This document shows, one piece after another, positions 47,117 through 54,488 of a DNA stretch of 64,000 nucleotides. Origin of the DNA: Site-B1 sp963722665 (GTDB lineage: Bacteria > Bacteroidota > Bacteroidia > Flavobacteriales > Flavobacteriaceae); the NCBI GenBank assembly GCA_963722665.1, contig CAVRNW010000021.1, positions 54,944 through 118,943 of the forward strand, in the 5' to 3' direction. Below the pieces are notes generated by a model. The model was not told the DNA's origin and made no database searches. It worked only from the letters and a program-made list of their open reading frames with translations. Numbering within the stretch: position 1 is the first letter of the stretch; each line of letters starts with the position of its first letter. Position numbers and translations under genes: made by a program.

Positions 47117-47153
47117 TAAAATAACAATTAGTAATACTTAATAAATTTATATT

Positions 47154-47471
47154 ATGGCATTAGAAATAACAGATGCGACTTTTGAAGAAACTGTATTAAA
47201 GAGTGATAAACCGGTAATGGTTGATTTTTGGGCAGCCTGGTGTGGCCCTTGTAGAATGGTTGGACCTATCATTGAAGAATTAAGCAATGATTATAAAGGT
47301 AAGGCCATTGTTGGAAAGGTTGATGTTGACGCAAATCAGGAATTTGCAGCTAAATACGGAGTTAGAAATATTCCAACGGTCCTTGTATTCCAGAATGGAG
47401 AAGTTGTAGGACGACAGGTAGGAGTAGCCCCTAAGAATGTTTATGCAGAAGCAATAGATTCTCTTTTATAG
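47154..47471 (+). CDS. trxA: Thioredoxin
   Basis: This 105-residue classical thioredoxin has the active site WCGPC (Cys30, Cys33) and the cis-Pro segment RNIPTVLVF. It is cytoplasmic and reduces protein disulfides, with thioredoxin reductase elsewhere. A strong terminator follows. Confidence 0.95.
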   Translation: MALEITDATFEETVLKSDKPVMVDFWAAWCGPCRMVGPIIEELSNDYKGKAIVGKVDVDANQEFAAKYGVRNIPTVLVFQNGEVVGRQVGVAPKNVYAEAIDSLL

Positions 47472-47492
47472 ATCAAATTTAAAAGAAAGTAT

Positions 47493-47524
47493 AAAAGGTT
47501 TGCCAATATGGCAAACCTTTTTTA
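47493..47524 (+). terminator. trxA terminator
   Basis: AAAAGGTTTGCC/GGCAAACCTTTT around AATAT, then a T-run. It lies only 13 bp before the DUF58 gene start. Confidence 0.88.
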
Positions 47525-47536
47525 GTTTAGACAATC

Positions 47537-48466
47537 ATGAAACTGGAACAGGAAGTAAATAAGACCTCGGGATTTAAAAATCTGGAGCTACTGGCTAAAC
47601 AGGTAGTTGAAGGGTTTATTGCGGGCATGCATAAGAGTCCGTTCCATGGATTTTCGGCAGAATTTGCCGAGCATAAAATTTATAATACCGGAGAAAGTAC
47701 CAGGCATATAGATTGGAAACTTTTTGGTAAAACAGAAAAACTGTACACGAAACGTTATGATGACGAAACAAATTTACGGTGTCATATCATTATAGATAAC
47801 AGCAGTTCCATGCATTATCCGGAGATGAGCTCATTTTCAATAAATAAGTTGAATAAAATAGCATTTTCATCCTTAGCTTCTGCTTGTTTGATACAAATGC
47901 TTAAAAAACAAAGGGATGCTGTTGGCTTGAGTATTTACAGTGACACCTACGATTTTTATGCACCGGAAAAAGGAAGCGAAAGACATCATATAATGATCAT
48001 GGATCAATTAAAGGACCTTGTCATTTCAAAGCCCATCAATAAACAAACAGACACCTATACCTATTTACATCAAATTGCCGAAAAGATACACAGACGATCC
48101 ATGATCTTCTTATTTACTGATATGTTTCAAACCACTACAGATCATGCAAAATTATTCGAGGCCTTGCGACATTTAAAATATAATAAGCATGAAGTTATTT
48201 TATTTCATGTGTATGATAAGACCAAGGAATTAGACTTTAATTTTGATAATAAGCCCAAACGATTTATTGATGTAGAAACAGGGGAGCATATTAATTTGTA
48301 TTCTGATAATGTTAAGGAAGAATACGAAAAAGCAGTGGCCGATTATTTTAAGGAAATACGATTAAAATGTCTGCAATACAAGATCAAATATGTTGAAGCT
48401 GATGTTAATAGTGATTTCAACAATATTTTGACCACATTTTTAGTGGAAAGACAAAAGTTTGTTTAG
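47537..48466 (+). CDS. DUF58 (VWA-like) domain protein
   Basis: The 309-residue protein has the DUF58 core STRHIDWKLFGKTEKLYTKRY and a VWA-like metal site IIDNSSSMHY. DUF58 proteins usually work with MoxR AAA ATPases and VWA membrane proteins. The partner genes are not adjacent here; the gene comes right after the trxA terminator. It has no TM segment. Confidence 0.85.
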   Translation: MKLEQEVNKTSGFKNLELLAKQVVEGFIAGMHKSPFHGFSAEFAEHKIYNTGESTRHIDWKLFGKTEKLYTKRYDDETNLRCHIIIDNSSSMHYPEMSSFSINKLNKIAFSSLASACLIQMLKKQRDAVGLSIYSDTYDFYAPEKGSERHHIMIMDQLKDLVISKPINKQTDTYTYLHQIAEKIHRRSMIFLFTDMFQTTTDHAKLFEALRHLKYNKHEVILFHVYDKTKELDFNFDNKPKRFIDVETGEHINLYSDNVKEEYEKAVADYFKEIRLKCLQYKIKYVEADVNSDFNNILTTFLVERQKFV

Positions 48467-48468
48467 AT

Positions 48469-48532
48469 TCCCGCTTTCGCGAGAATGACAATTTTAAAGG
48501 TCATCGAGATACCGGGCATCGAGAAATTCTTT
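48469..48532. repeat. Dispersed repeats TTCCCGCTTTCGCGAGAATGAC and TATCGAG type
   Basis: ATTCCCGCTTTCGCGAGAAT (from 48469) is an imperfect palindrome of the intergenic type whose relative CCTGCCTGCGCAGG is at 34525. CATCGAGATACCGGGCATCG follows at about 48502, related to the TCGAG repeats at 17095 and 27204. Confidence 0.55.
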
Positions 48533-48564
48533 TCTAAGAATAATATTAAAAAACACAAAAAAAC

Positions 48565-48595
48565 ATTTGAGATATAAAAAATGGAATGTATATTT
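48565..48595 (+). promoter_or_regulatory. tRNA-Asp promoter, TTTG-N19-TATATTTG
   Basis: TTTG (48565-48568) and TATATTTG (48588-48595) are exactly 19 bp apart, a textbook Bacteroidota promoter. Transcription should start near 48602, about 13 nt before the tRNA. Confidence 0.85.
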
Positions 48596-48614
48596 GCAAC
48601 CGCTATAAAGCAAC

Positions 48615-48688
48615 GGTTTGGTAGTTCAGCTGGTTAGAATACCTGCCTGTCACGCAGGGGGTCGCGGGTTCGAGTCCCGTCCAGACCG
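48615..48688 (+). tRNA. tRNA-Asp(GTC)
   Basis: The 74-nt cloverleaf is complete: acceptor GGTTTGG/CCAGACC (one G-T pair), D-arm GTTCAGCTGGTTAGAAT, anticodon stem CCTGC/GCAGG with loop CTGTCAC, T-loop GTTCGAGTC and discriminator G. The CCA end is not encoded. A terminator-like stem follows 8 bp later. Confidence 0.95.
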
Positions 48689-48696
48689 CAAAGTGT

Positions 48697-48860
48697 AAAA
48701 AAGCTCCCGCATTTTAGGAGCTTTTTTAATACATTGAAAGACGTTGTGTTGATTACCTCATTATGTTTGAGGTAATGTGGTAGAGATGCTGAAATAAATT
48801 CAGCACAAAGCCAATGGAAAGCTTTCCTTTTTTCTTTTAGAAAATAGGGATGCTTTTTTG
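48697..48860 (+). ncRNA. Four-hairpin non-coding block after tRNA-Asp (copy L)
   Basis: Four stems follow in order: AAAAAAGCTCC/GGAGCTTTTTT (48697-48727); ATTACCTCA/TGAGGTAAT (48752-48776); TGCTGAA/TTCAGCA (48787-48805); and AAGCTTTCC/GGGATGCTT with an inner TTTTCT/AGAAAA (48819-48855), ending in a T-run. The first may simply be the tRNA terminator. The same order, with different sequences but kept pairing, occurs at 53239-53364. It could be a structured small RNA; the Rfam Flavo-1 motif is one candidate to test. Confidence 0.55.
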
Positions 48861-49792
48861 TTTCAGAGGGGACGTTTTGGGGGCGGTTTTGGCGTATTTA
48901 GTAAAAAATATGGGAATTATTTTTAAAATAATTTTGAAGCCGTTTTCGTAGTTTTTAAAGCTTTTTTGTCTGTTTTTTTAGCCTGAGACGGCTAATTCTT
49001 TAATCGATACTTCCAGTTACAGACAACTGTTCAAATATAATTATAATTTTTTATTTGAGCGATAGTTCAGTTTATCAACTTTTTTTCAAAGTATAAATAT
49101 TTTCTGCTGTTGTTAAGATTGACGATTATTTATTAAAAACAGGGTTCTGTCTCATCTGTTTATTTTGATAATAATTTATTCAATATTTTTCTTTTTAATC
49201 TAATGGTCAAATCATTATATTTTCTAGGTTAAAAGAAGTCAGTAGAGGAGAGTTACCTTTCGCAAACCTTTAAATATTGTCAGTGATAGCAAGGGTTCCC
49301 GGTTTTTAAGTTGCTTTAGGATAACCTATAGGGTAACCATTGTTTTAAGTATAAAATATTGTAGTATAGTTCAGACAAATAAAGTTTTAAAAGTTAAAAT
49401 TTATGATTAACAATTACAGGTTTGAATGTTACCTTTATTTCTTTATAAAGGCCTTAATTTCTGACAGCATTGGTTTTCTGTTAGCGCTTATTTCATATTT
49501 TATGATAACATTATTTAGCATTTATGTGCTATTGGAACCAAATAGTGTTAAAACTTCTTAAACACTTGATTTTCAATAATAATTTATTATATTATATATA
49601 TGAAATTTGAATTGAATATCACATTAAACGTCTTCTAAGTCAAGATAATTGACTTTATTTCATTCAAAAGAGAATTATTCTCTAAAATATCTCACTTTAC
49701 GAAAAAACAAACCAATTGTTTGGTAATTATAGTACACTAAAAAGTGAACTGACTGAACAATATTATTAATAACAAATAAAACTATATAAATC
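48861..49792. other. Gene-free stretch with GGGTAAC repeat R1
   Basis: About 930 bp show no open frame of note and no recognisable protein remnant. The AT-rich stretch contains a repeat (R1, 49261-49350: CGCAAACCTTTAAATATTG, ATAGCAAGGGTT, ATAGGGTAACC) related to sequences at 51797 and 53111. No promoter of TAnnTTTG type was found before dps. Confidence 0.6.
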
Positions 49793-50311
49793 ATGGAAAT
49801 TACTAAGAATAAAAAAACTGAAAGCAATAAAAAAATCAAAAAACCTTATAAAAAACTTGGCTTTACATACTTGGATACAGCTGAAATTGTGGTGGCATTA
49901 AATCAATTGTTCGCCAATTATCAGGTACAGTATCACAAGTTAAGAAACTTCCACTGGAATGTGGAGGGTCCGGATTTTTTTGAATTACATGAGGCTTTTG
50001 AGCAAGACTACAATACCACCAAGAAAAATATCGACGAAATTGCAGAAAGAATTAGAGTATTTGGTGTAAAACCCATGTTAAGTATTAAGGATGCTCTAGA
50101 TCTCTCAGAAATTAAAGAAATGAAAAAATCGATTACCGCGATGGATATGGTGCGGGAAGTACTTAAAGACTTTGAAATCCTACACGACAAAATGTTAAAT
50201 GTGCTCAATGCTGCCCTAGAAACCGGAGATAATGTAACAGAGCAAATGATATCTGATTATATGAGACACCTGGAAAAGAGAAACTGGATGTACACCTCTT
50301 GGTGTAAATAA
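49793..50311 (+). CDS. dps: Dps-family ferritin-like protein
   Basis: Dps stores iron with H2O2 as oxidant and protects DNA. The 172-residue protein has the ferroxidase region YHKLRNFHWNVEGPDFFELH (about 46-65) and EAFEQDYNTTKKNIDEIAERI. Its N-terminal 25 residues are rich in Lys and could bind DNA. It starts the accessory region after tRNA-Asp. No peroxide-regulator gene is adjacent. Confidence 0.92.
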   Translation: MEITKNKKTESNKKIKKPYKKLGFTYLDTAEIVVALNQLFANYQVQYHKLRNFHWNVEGPDFFELHEAFEQDYNTTKKNIDEIAERIRVFGVKPMLSIKDALDLSEIKEMKKSITAMDMVREVLKDFEILHDKMLNVLNAALETGDNVTEQMISDYMRHLEKRNWMYTSWCK

Positions 50312-50358
50312 TCATTGTCGTTTCCAAGAAAAATGAAAATTAATTTTTAAAACACATA

Positions 50359-50487
50359 ATGAATAAAAAATTTAAAAGAAACAAAAACAAAACAACAAAA
50401 ATTTCCTATGGGAAAGTAGGGCAGATAAACAGAAAACTAGACCTTGAATCTGAAACGATAAAAGAAAAAAGAAATCCTGATAAATAG
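50359..50487 (+). CDS. Small Lys-rich hypothetical protein (42 aa)
   Basis: A 42-codon frame, MNKKFKRNKNKTTKISYGKV onward, ends just before a strong terminator. It is 47 bp downstream of dps, so it is probably the last gene of the dps transcript. The product is very basic and may bind nucleic acid; no family is recognised. Its position before the terminator supports it being real. Confidence 0.45.
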   Translation: MNKKFKRNKNKTTKISYGKVGQINRKLDLESETIKEKRNPDK

Positions 50488-50517
50488 TGACTATTAATTC
50501 CATATATAAATTACTAA

Positions 50518-50543
50518 GGCATCATTTTCATGATGCCTTTTTT
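50518..50543 (+). terminator. Terminator of the dps transcript
   Basis: GGCATCA/TGATGCC (50518-50537, loop TTTTCA) followed by six T. Confidence 0.88.
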
Positions 50544-50784
50544 ATTCAAAAAGTAATTAATTAATTGTACTGAATGCTTTACGAAGGGTCATGGGGGCAT
50601 TTTTTGACAATTATGTTGAAGACCCAAGACTAATAATATTTCTCTGCTAAGAAGAAACATAGAAAGTGCAACCAATACGATTTAAGGAAAACTTGTAATA
50701 AATTTGGACGATTTCTATCAATAAGAAATTGTACATTTATATATCTAATATAGATATGTACAATTTCAAAAATGGGATAGAATT

Positions 50785-51783
50785 ATGGCTATAAAACACA
50801 AAAGAATTGGAAAGCACGGTGTACTGGTTAGTAATATTTGCCTGGGAACCATGAACTTTGGTTGGCATACAAGCGAAGAAGACAGTTTTGCAATTATGGA
50901 ACGCGCTTTAGAATTAGGTATCAATTTTTTTGATACGGCTGATGTCTACGGCTGGTCTGTGGAACATGGATTAACGGAGGAAATTATGGGGCGATGGTTT
51001 GCGCAAGGTGGTGGACGTCGGGATGCTGTTGTGTTAGCAACAAAAGTATATAACCCCGTAGATAGAAAAGCAAATTTACCGGAAGTCAATAGTGATGGAC
51101 GAAGCCTGAGCGCCTATAAAATTATGAAGCATTGTGAAGGCAGTTTAAAGCGATTGCAAACGGAAAGAATTGATTTATACCAAATACATCACATTGACCG
51201 TGAATGTCCATGGGACGAGACATGGAACAGTTTTGATACATTGATGAAACAAGGTAAGGTAGTGTATGCTGGTTCAAGTAATTTTGCTGGTTGGGACATT
51301 GCCACTGCATGTCAAGAAGCATCCAGACGCGGCATGATGGGTTTGGTGAGCGAACAGAGTATTTACAATCTCGATAACAGAATGGTTGAGCTTGAAGTGA
51401 TTCCGGCATGCAGACATTATGGGTTAGGACTGATCCCCTGGAGTCCTTTAGGCGGTGGACTTTTAGGAGGCGCACTTCAAAAATCAAAATCGGGACGTCG
51501 TAATGACGAAAATTTTGCGAAGCAGGTAGAAGAGAAACGCGTGCAACTTGAGAAATATGAAACGCTTTGTAATGAAATTGGTCATCCACCAGGTGAGGTC
51601 GCATTGGCCTGGTTACTACATAATCCAATTGTAACAGCACCAATTATCGGTCCGCGCACCATAGAACAGCTTGAAAGCGCTGTGAGAGCAGCAGACATTC
51701 AACTGGATGAAGAAATACTTAAAAAACTGGATGAGATATTTCCCGGACCAGGTGGAGAAGCACCAGCGGCTTATGCCTGGTAA
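50785..51783 (+). CDS. Aldo/keto reductase
   Basis: The 332-residue protein matches the YghZ-like/Kv-beta-like AKR group: GTMNFGWHTSEED, catalytic FFDTADVYGWS (Asp50, Tyr55), LATKVYNP (Lys) and YQIHHIDRE (His). It reduces aldehydes or ketones with NADPH; the substrate is unknown. The 297-bp gap before it has no clear promoter. Its codons appear slightly GC-richer than its neighbours', which would fit transfer. Confidence 0.9.
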   Translation: MAIKHKRIGKHGVLVSNICLGTMNFGWHTSEEDSFAIMERALELGINFFDTADVYGWSVEHGLTEEIMGRWFAQGGGRRDAVVLATKVYNPVDRKANLPEVNSDGRSLSAYKIMKHCEGSLKRLQTERIDLYQIHHIDRECPWDETWNSFDTLMKQGKVVYAGSSNFAGWDIATACQEASRRGMMGLVSEQSIYNLDNRMVELEVIPACRHYGLGLIPWSPLGGGLLGGALQKSKSGRRNDENFAKQVEEKRVQLEKYETLCNEIGHPPGEVALAWLLHNPIVTAPIIGPRTIEQLESAVRAADIQLDEEILKKLDEIFPGPGGEAPAAYAW

Positions 51784-51796
51784 AGAGAGTTCTCCT

Positions 51797-51860
51797 CCGC
51801 AAGTTTTTAAATTTTTATTAGTGCAAATAAGGGTTTCAAGTTTACAGTTAGTATAGTGTA
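51797..51860. repeat. GGGTAAC-associated repeat R3
   Basis: CGCAAGTTTTTAAATTTTTA, TTAGTGCAAATAAGGGTTTC resembles R1 (49261) and R2 (53111). It lies between the aldo/keto reductase and the Fic gene, so copies bracket both transcription units. Confidence 0.5.
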
Positions 51861-51897
51861 ACTTTGGGTTATAAGGCTAAAATTAACGAGGGTAGGT

Positions 51898-51945
51898 TTT
51901 ACACTTCTAGTGTAAACAAAGGTAAATATTTAGTATATTTACCTT
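51898..51945. promoter_or_regulatory. Double palindrome (operator-like) upstream of fic
   Basis: TTTACACT-TCT-AGTGTAAA (51898-51916) is followed after 2 bp by AAGGTAAATAT-TTAGT-ATATTTACCTT (51919-51945). Both are perfect inverted repeats and lie 38-86 bp before the Fic start. Two adjacent dyads suggest binding of a dimeric regulator, possibly the Fic protein itself through its C-terminal winged helix. Confidence 0.65.
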
Positions 51946-51983
51946 CGTTTATGTAACACAAGTAATTATTACCCTTGTTCAAA

Positions 51984-53069
51984 ATGACAGATTTTAATAA
52001 AAATAAACCCTATAATAGCTTACCACTATTACCACCAAAGGCAACATTAGAAACCACTAAAGTGTTACGCAAGACAATTGATGCCAGTAGAGCATTAGCA
52101 CAGCTTAATGGTATGTTAACTAATTTACCTAACCCAACCTTATTTTTAGATACCATTCATTTGCAAGAAGCAAAAGCAAGTTCTGAAATAGAGAATATTA
52201 TTACTACTAATGATGATTTGTACAAGTCTATTGTTGCAGATAAAAAATTTGAAAACCCAGCAACAAAAGAAGTTATAAGTTATAAAGAAGCACTTTGGAA
52301 TGGATTACAAAGTATTGAAAAACGTCCTTTTATAACCACCAATCTTTGTGTCGAAATAGTACAAAGCATTAAAAAAAATACAGCAGGTATTAGAACAACA
52401 CCTGGAACTGCTTTAAAAAATGCTATTGGTGAAACCATTTACACACCACCGACAGGAGAAGCTGTTATAAGAGAAAAATTGGCCAACCTTGAAACCTTTA
52501 TTAATGGTAAAGATGCTATTGACCCATTGATTAAAATGGCGTTAATGCACTATCAATTTGAAGCCATACATCCTTTTAGTGATGGTAATGGTAGAACAGG
52601 CCGTATTTTGTTATTACTTTACTTAAAACTTGAAAAACTTTTAGATACTCCTGCTATTTATTTAAGTGAATATATCATTAAAAATAAAGCTGAGTATTAT
52701 ACCAAACTACGTGAGGTTACCGAAAATGAGGATTGGGAAGTGTGGATACTCTATATGCTTGAAATGGTAGAATATACTGCCAACAAAGGATTACAACGTT
52801 TAAAGGATGTACCTAACTTAATGGAGCAAATGGCTAAAGAAATTAAAGAAACGTTACCCAAAGTATATACTAAAGAATTAGTTGAAATACTGTTTAGATT
52901 ACCTTATACAAAAAGACAGTTTTTAACTGATGCTAAATTAGGTACATCAAAAACGGTTGGTAACTATTTAAAAGATTTAGAGGAAGCTGGCTTTTTAATT
53001 TCTGAAAAAGTAGGTAAAGAAAAACTATATCTGAATCATAGATTAATGGCTGTTTTAGAAGCATTATAA
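51984..53069 (+). CDS. Fic-family AMP-transferase with N-terminal inhibitory motif
   Basis: Fic proteins transfer AMP (or another nucleotide) to hydroxyl groups of target proteins. From ATG 51984 the 361-residue protein has an N-terminal Fic_N-like domain, the inhibitory helix motif SSEIEN (matching [S/T]xxxE[G/N], about 66-71), the catalytic HPFSDGNGRTGR (196-207) and a C-terminal winged helix (about 285-355, LVEILFRLPYTKRQFLTDAK). All catalytic residues are present, with class II-type autoinhibition. No partner antitoxin is next to it. Confidence 0.92.
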   Translation: MTDFNKNKPYNSLPLLPPKATLETTKVLRKTIDASRALAQLNGMLTNLPNPTLFLDTIHLQEAKASSEIENIITTNDDLYKSIVADKKFENPATKEVISYKEALWNGLQSIEKRPFITTNLCVEIVQSIKKNTAGIRTTPGTALKNAIGETIYTPPTGEAVIREKLANLETFINGKDAIDPLIKMALMHYQFEAIHPFSDGNGRTGRILLLLYLKLEKLLDTPAIYLSEYIIKNKAEYYTKLREVTENEDWEVWILYMLEMVEYTANKGLQRLKDVPNLMEQMAKEIKETLPKVYTKELVEILFRLPYTKRQFLTDAKLGTSKTVGNYLKDLEEAGFLISEKVGKEKLYLNHRLMAVLEAL

Positions 53070-53110
53070 TTGACTTGGTTAACGAAATGAAACATCAATT
53101 ATAATTCCTT

Positions 53111-53190
53111 TGAATATTATAAGTGTTAGCAAGGGTTTCAGTTTTAAAGTTTTTTCAGGGTAACTAATAGGGTAACTACTTTTTTAAAGG
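53111..53190. repeat. GGGTAAC-associated repeat R2
   Basis: TGAATATTATAAGTGTTAGC, AAGGGTTTC, then GGGTAACTAATAGGGTAACT. It aligns along its length with R1 at 49271-49350. Confidence 0.6.
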
Positions 53191-53238
53191 TTAATATGTG
53201 GAATTAATGTGAGGGTCTTAAACGACCGCAAGATTGTT

Positions 53239-53364
53239 AAAAGCTTCAACTCGGTTGGAGCTTTTCTTAAGCATTAAAAATAGTTGTGTTGTGCTACAGT
53301 ATTGTAGCAAGTAGTCTTAATTTAGACTAGTGAGAAGCTTTTCCTTTAATGGAGAGGCTTTTTT
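53239..53364 (+). ncRNA. Four-hairpin non-coding block (copy R)
   Basis: Stems: AAAAGCTTCAAC/GTTGGAGCTTTT (53239-53265); TGCTACA/TGTAGCA (53292-53309); TAGTCT/AGACTA (53312-53329); AAGCTTTTCC/GGAGAGGCTT (53335-53360) with a T-run. Before it stands GACCGCAAG (53224), which matches the 3' end of tRNA-Asp (GACCGCAAAG at 48684), and GTTGTGTTG is shared between stems 1 and 2. The order and spacing match copy L although the stem sequences differ. Confidence 0.55.
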
Positions 53365-53405
53365 GTTTTACAATAACAGGGTTTAATACTCGTGTAATGG
53401 CAGCA

Positions 53406-53547
53406 GTAACCAACTCTTATAATTTCATTGTTAACTGAAATGTAAGAAATTGAAGAAATTTTCTTATCTTTAAATAAGTGTTTTTCACAAAAGTAGATTT
53501 TCAAATTGATAATACAGTTTATTAATTTTTAAATCTAAATACTCATG
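53406..53547 (+). repeat. Duplicated leader, copy A
   Basis: About 140 bp ending at the start codon of the next gene are nearly the same as 57804-57946. Long identical runs include AGAAATTGAAGAAATTTTCT and, at 53487 onward, CACAAAAGTAGATTTTCAAA and TTGATAATACAGTTTATTAA. The rest of the 53365-53405 gap shows nothing recognisable. Confidence 0.85.
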
Positions 53548-54087
53548 AAAAAATTAAAAACTCTTGTTTTTTTGACAATAGTAGCTTGCTTATCTTTGTT
53601 AATCTTAAATTGCAACAGAGCGAAAGCTTCTAAAATGGTTACCGAAAACTTTAAGGCCGATTTCACAGGTGAATATAAATATGTAGGCCCTGATACTTTG
53701 TCAAATAAAAAATGTATTGGCCAGTTGTCATTGCGGGCCATTGTTGACGGTAAAGGAACGGGCACACCTATGGGAGACTTCACGGTGCATTTCGATTTTT
53801 GTGGTGATAGCCTGAGTAATTATGGTAATAGTTATGCCTATATGGTTTCCTCTGACAATGATACTCTCCTTATTGACCTCTCTGGTCGGGTTATTGAAGG
53901 ACGATTAGATGACCATCCTGAATACGTTACTGAATACTGGCGTGATTCGATTAGGTTTATAGGTGGTACAGGTAAATACGAGGGTGCAACAGGAAAAGGT
54001 ATCACAGATGATTACAATAGCTCACAGGATAATAATTCTCACCATAGCTGGAAGGGAACCATTACTATGGGTAAGGCAAATAAATGA
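53545..54087 (+). CDS. Hypothetical lipoprotein with barrel-like repeats
   Basis: The 180-residue protein has a lipobox-type signal peptide (LILNC, Cys23). The mature part contains GGTGKYEGATGKGI, a pattern seen in allene-oxide-cyclase-like barrel and DUF3224-type proteins. This resemblance is weak. It is probably an outer-membrane or periplasmic lipoprotein. Its start lies exactly at the end of a leader shared with the zinc-ribbon gene at 57944. Confidence 0.55.
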   Translation: MKKLKTLVFLTIVACLSLLILNCNRAKASKMVTENFKADFTGEYKYVGPDTLSNKKCIGQLSLRAIVDGKGTGTPMGDFTVHFDFCGDSLSNYGNSYAYMVSSDNDTLLIDLSGRVIEGRLDDHPEYVTEYWRDSIRFIGGTGKYEGATGKGITDDYNSSQDNNSHHSWKGTITMGKANK

Positions 54088-54091
54088 AATA

Positions 54092-54140
54092 ACGTGTTTG
54101 TGTATGATTTGGTCACGCCTGTGACGTGATGAATTAAACG
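54092..54140. repeat. Junction sequence J1
   Basis: ACGTGTTTGTGTATGATT (54092-54109) followed by a GTCAC/GTGAC hairpin. The core resembles J2 (54435) and J3 (55575). It separates the lipoprotein gene from the minus-strand PH-like gene. Confidence 0.5.
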
Positions 54141-54156
54141 CCTTGTTGGGATGCTT

Positions 54157-54423
54157 TTATTCGGTTATTCGGTCAATTCTTATTTTACCGTTAAATGGTC
54201 CGCTTCGGAATATCAGTCCGTCTTCTTTTGATAATTCATAGTTTGTTCCAAAATACAGCCAAAATAAAAGTCCGACGACTCCGAAAACAAGTATCATAGT
54301 CCAATATTCGTGTTTTTCCATTTCGCCATTAATCAGACCTAAAATCGTGATTCCAATCAGAAAAGTATTTAATCCAAGGATTATTACACTAAATAATATG
54401 TCTTTTTTACTGTGGAATTTCAT
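54157..54423 (-). CDS. Small membrane protein with PH-like C-terminus
   Basis: The 88-residue protein has two TM helices (about 8-32 and 40-58) and then a strand-rich end (YELSKEDGLIFRSGPFNGKI) that resembles the start of a bacterial PH domain (bPH_3). The domain would usually continue for another 50 residues or more, so this copy may be truncated near RITE. It forms one unit between J1 and J2. Confidence 0.5.
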   Translation of the reverse strand: MKFHSKKDILFSVIILGLNTFLIGITILGLINGEMEKHEYWTMILVFGVVGLLFWLYFGTNYELSKEDGLIFRSGPFNGKIRIDRITE

Positions 54424-54434
54424 TTTTCTGCTTA

Positions 54435-54488
54435 ACGTTGGTATAAGATTAGTTAGTGGTTAAGGACTTAATTTAGCAATTAATTTTA
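54435..54488. repeat. Junction sequence J2
   Basis: ACGTTGGTATAAGATTAG (54435-54452) and the 20-bp TAATTTAGCAATTAATTTTA (54469-54488). The second part is repeated exactly at 55613-55632. It overlaps the end of the serine hydrolase gene and encodes its LIAKL terminus. Confidence 0.65.

Noticed and set aside
54092..54165. Classical integron attC site at J1
   Set aside because: GTTGGGA resembles GTTRRRY but fails at the last position and no matching RYYYAAC partner is found. No integron integrase is in the window.
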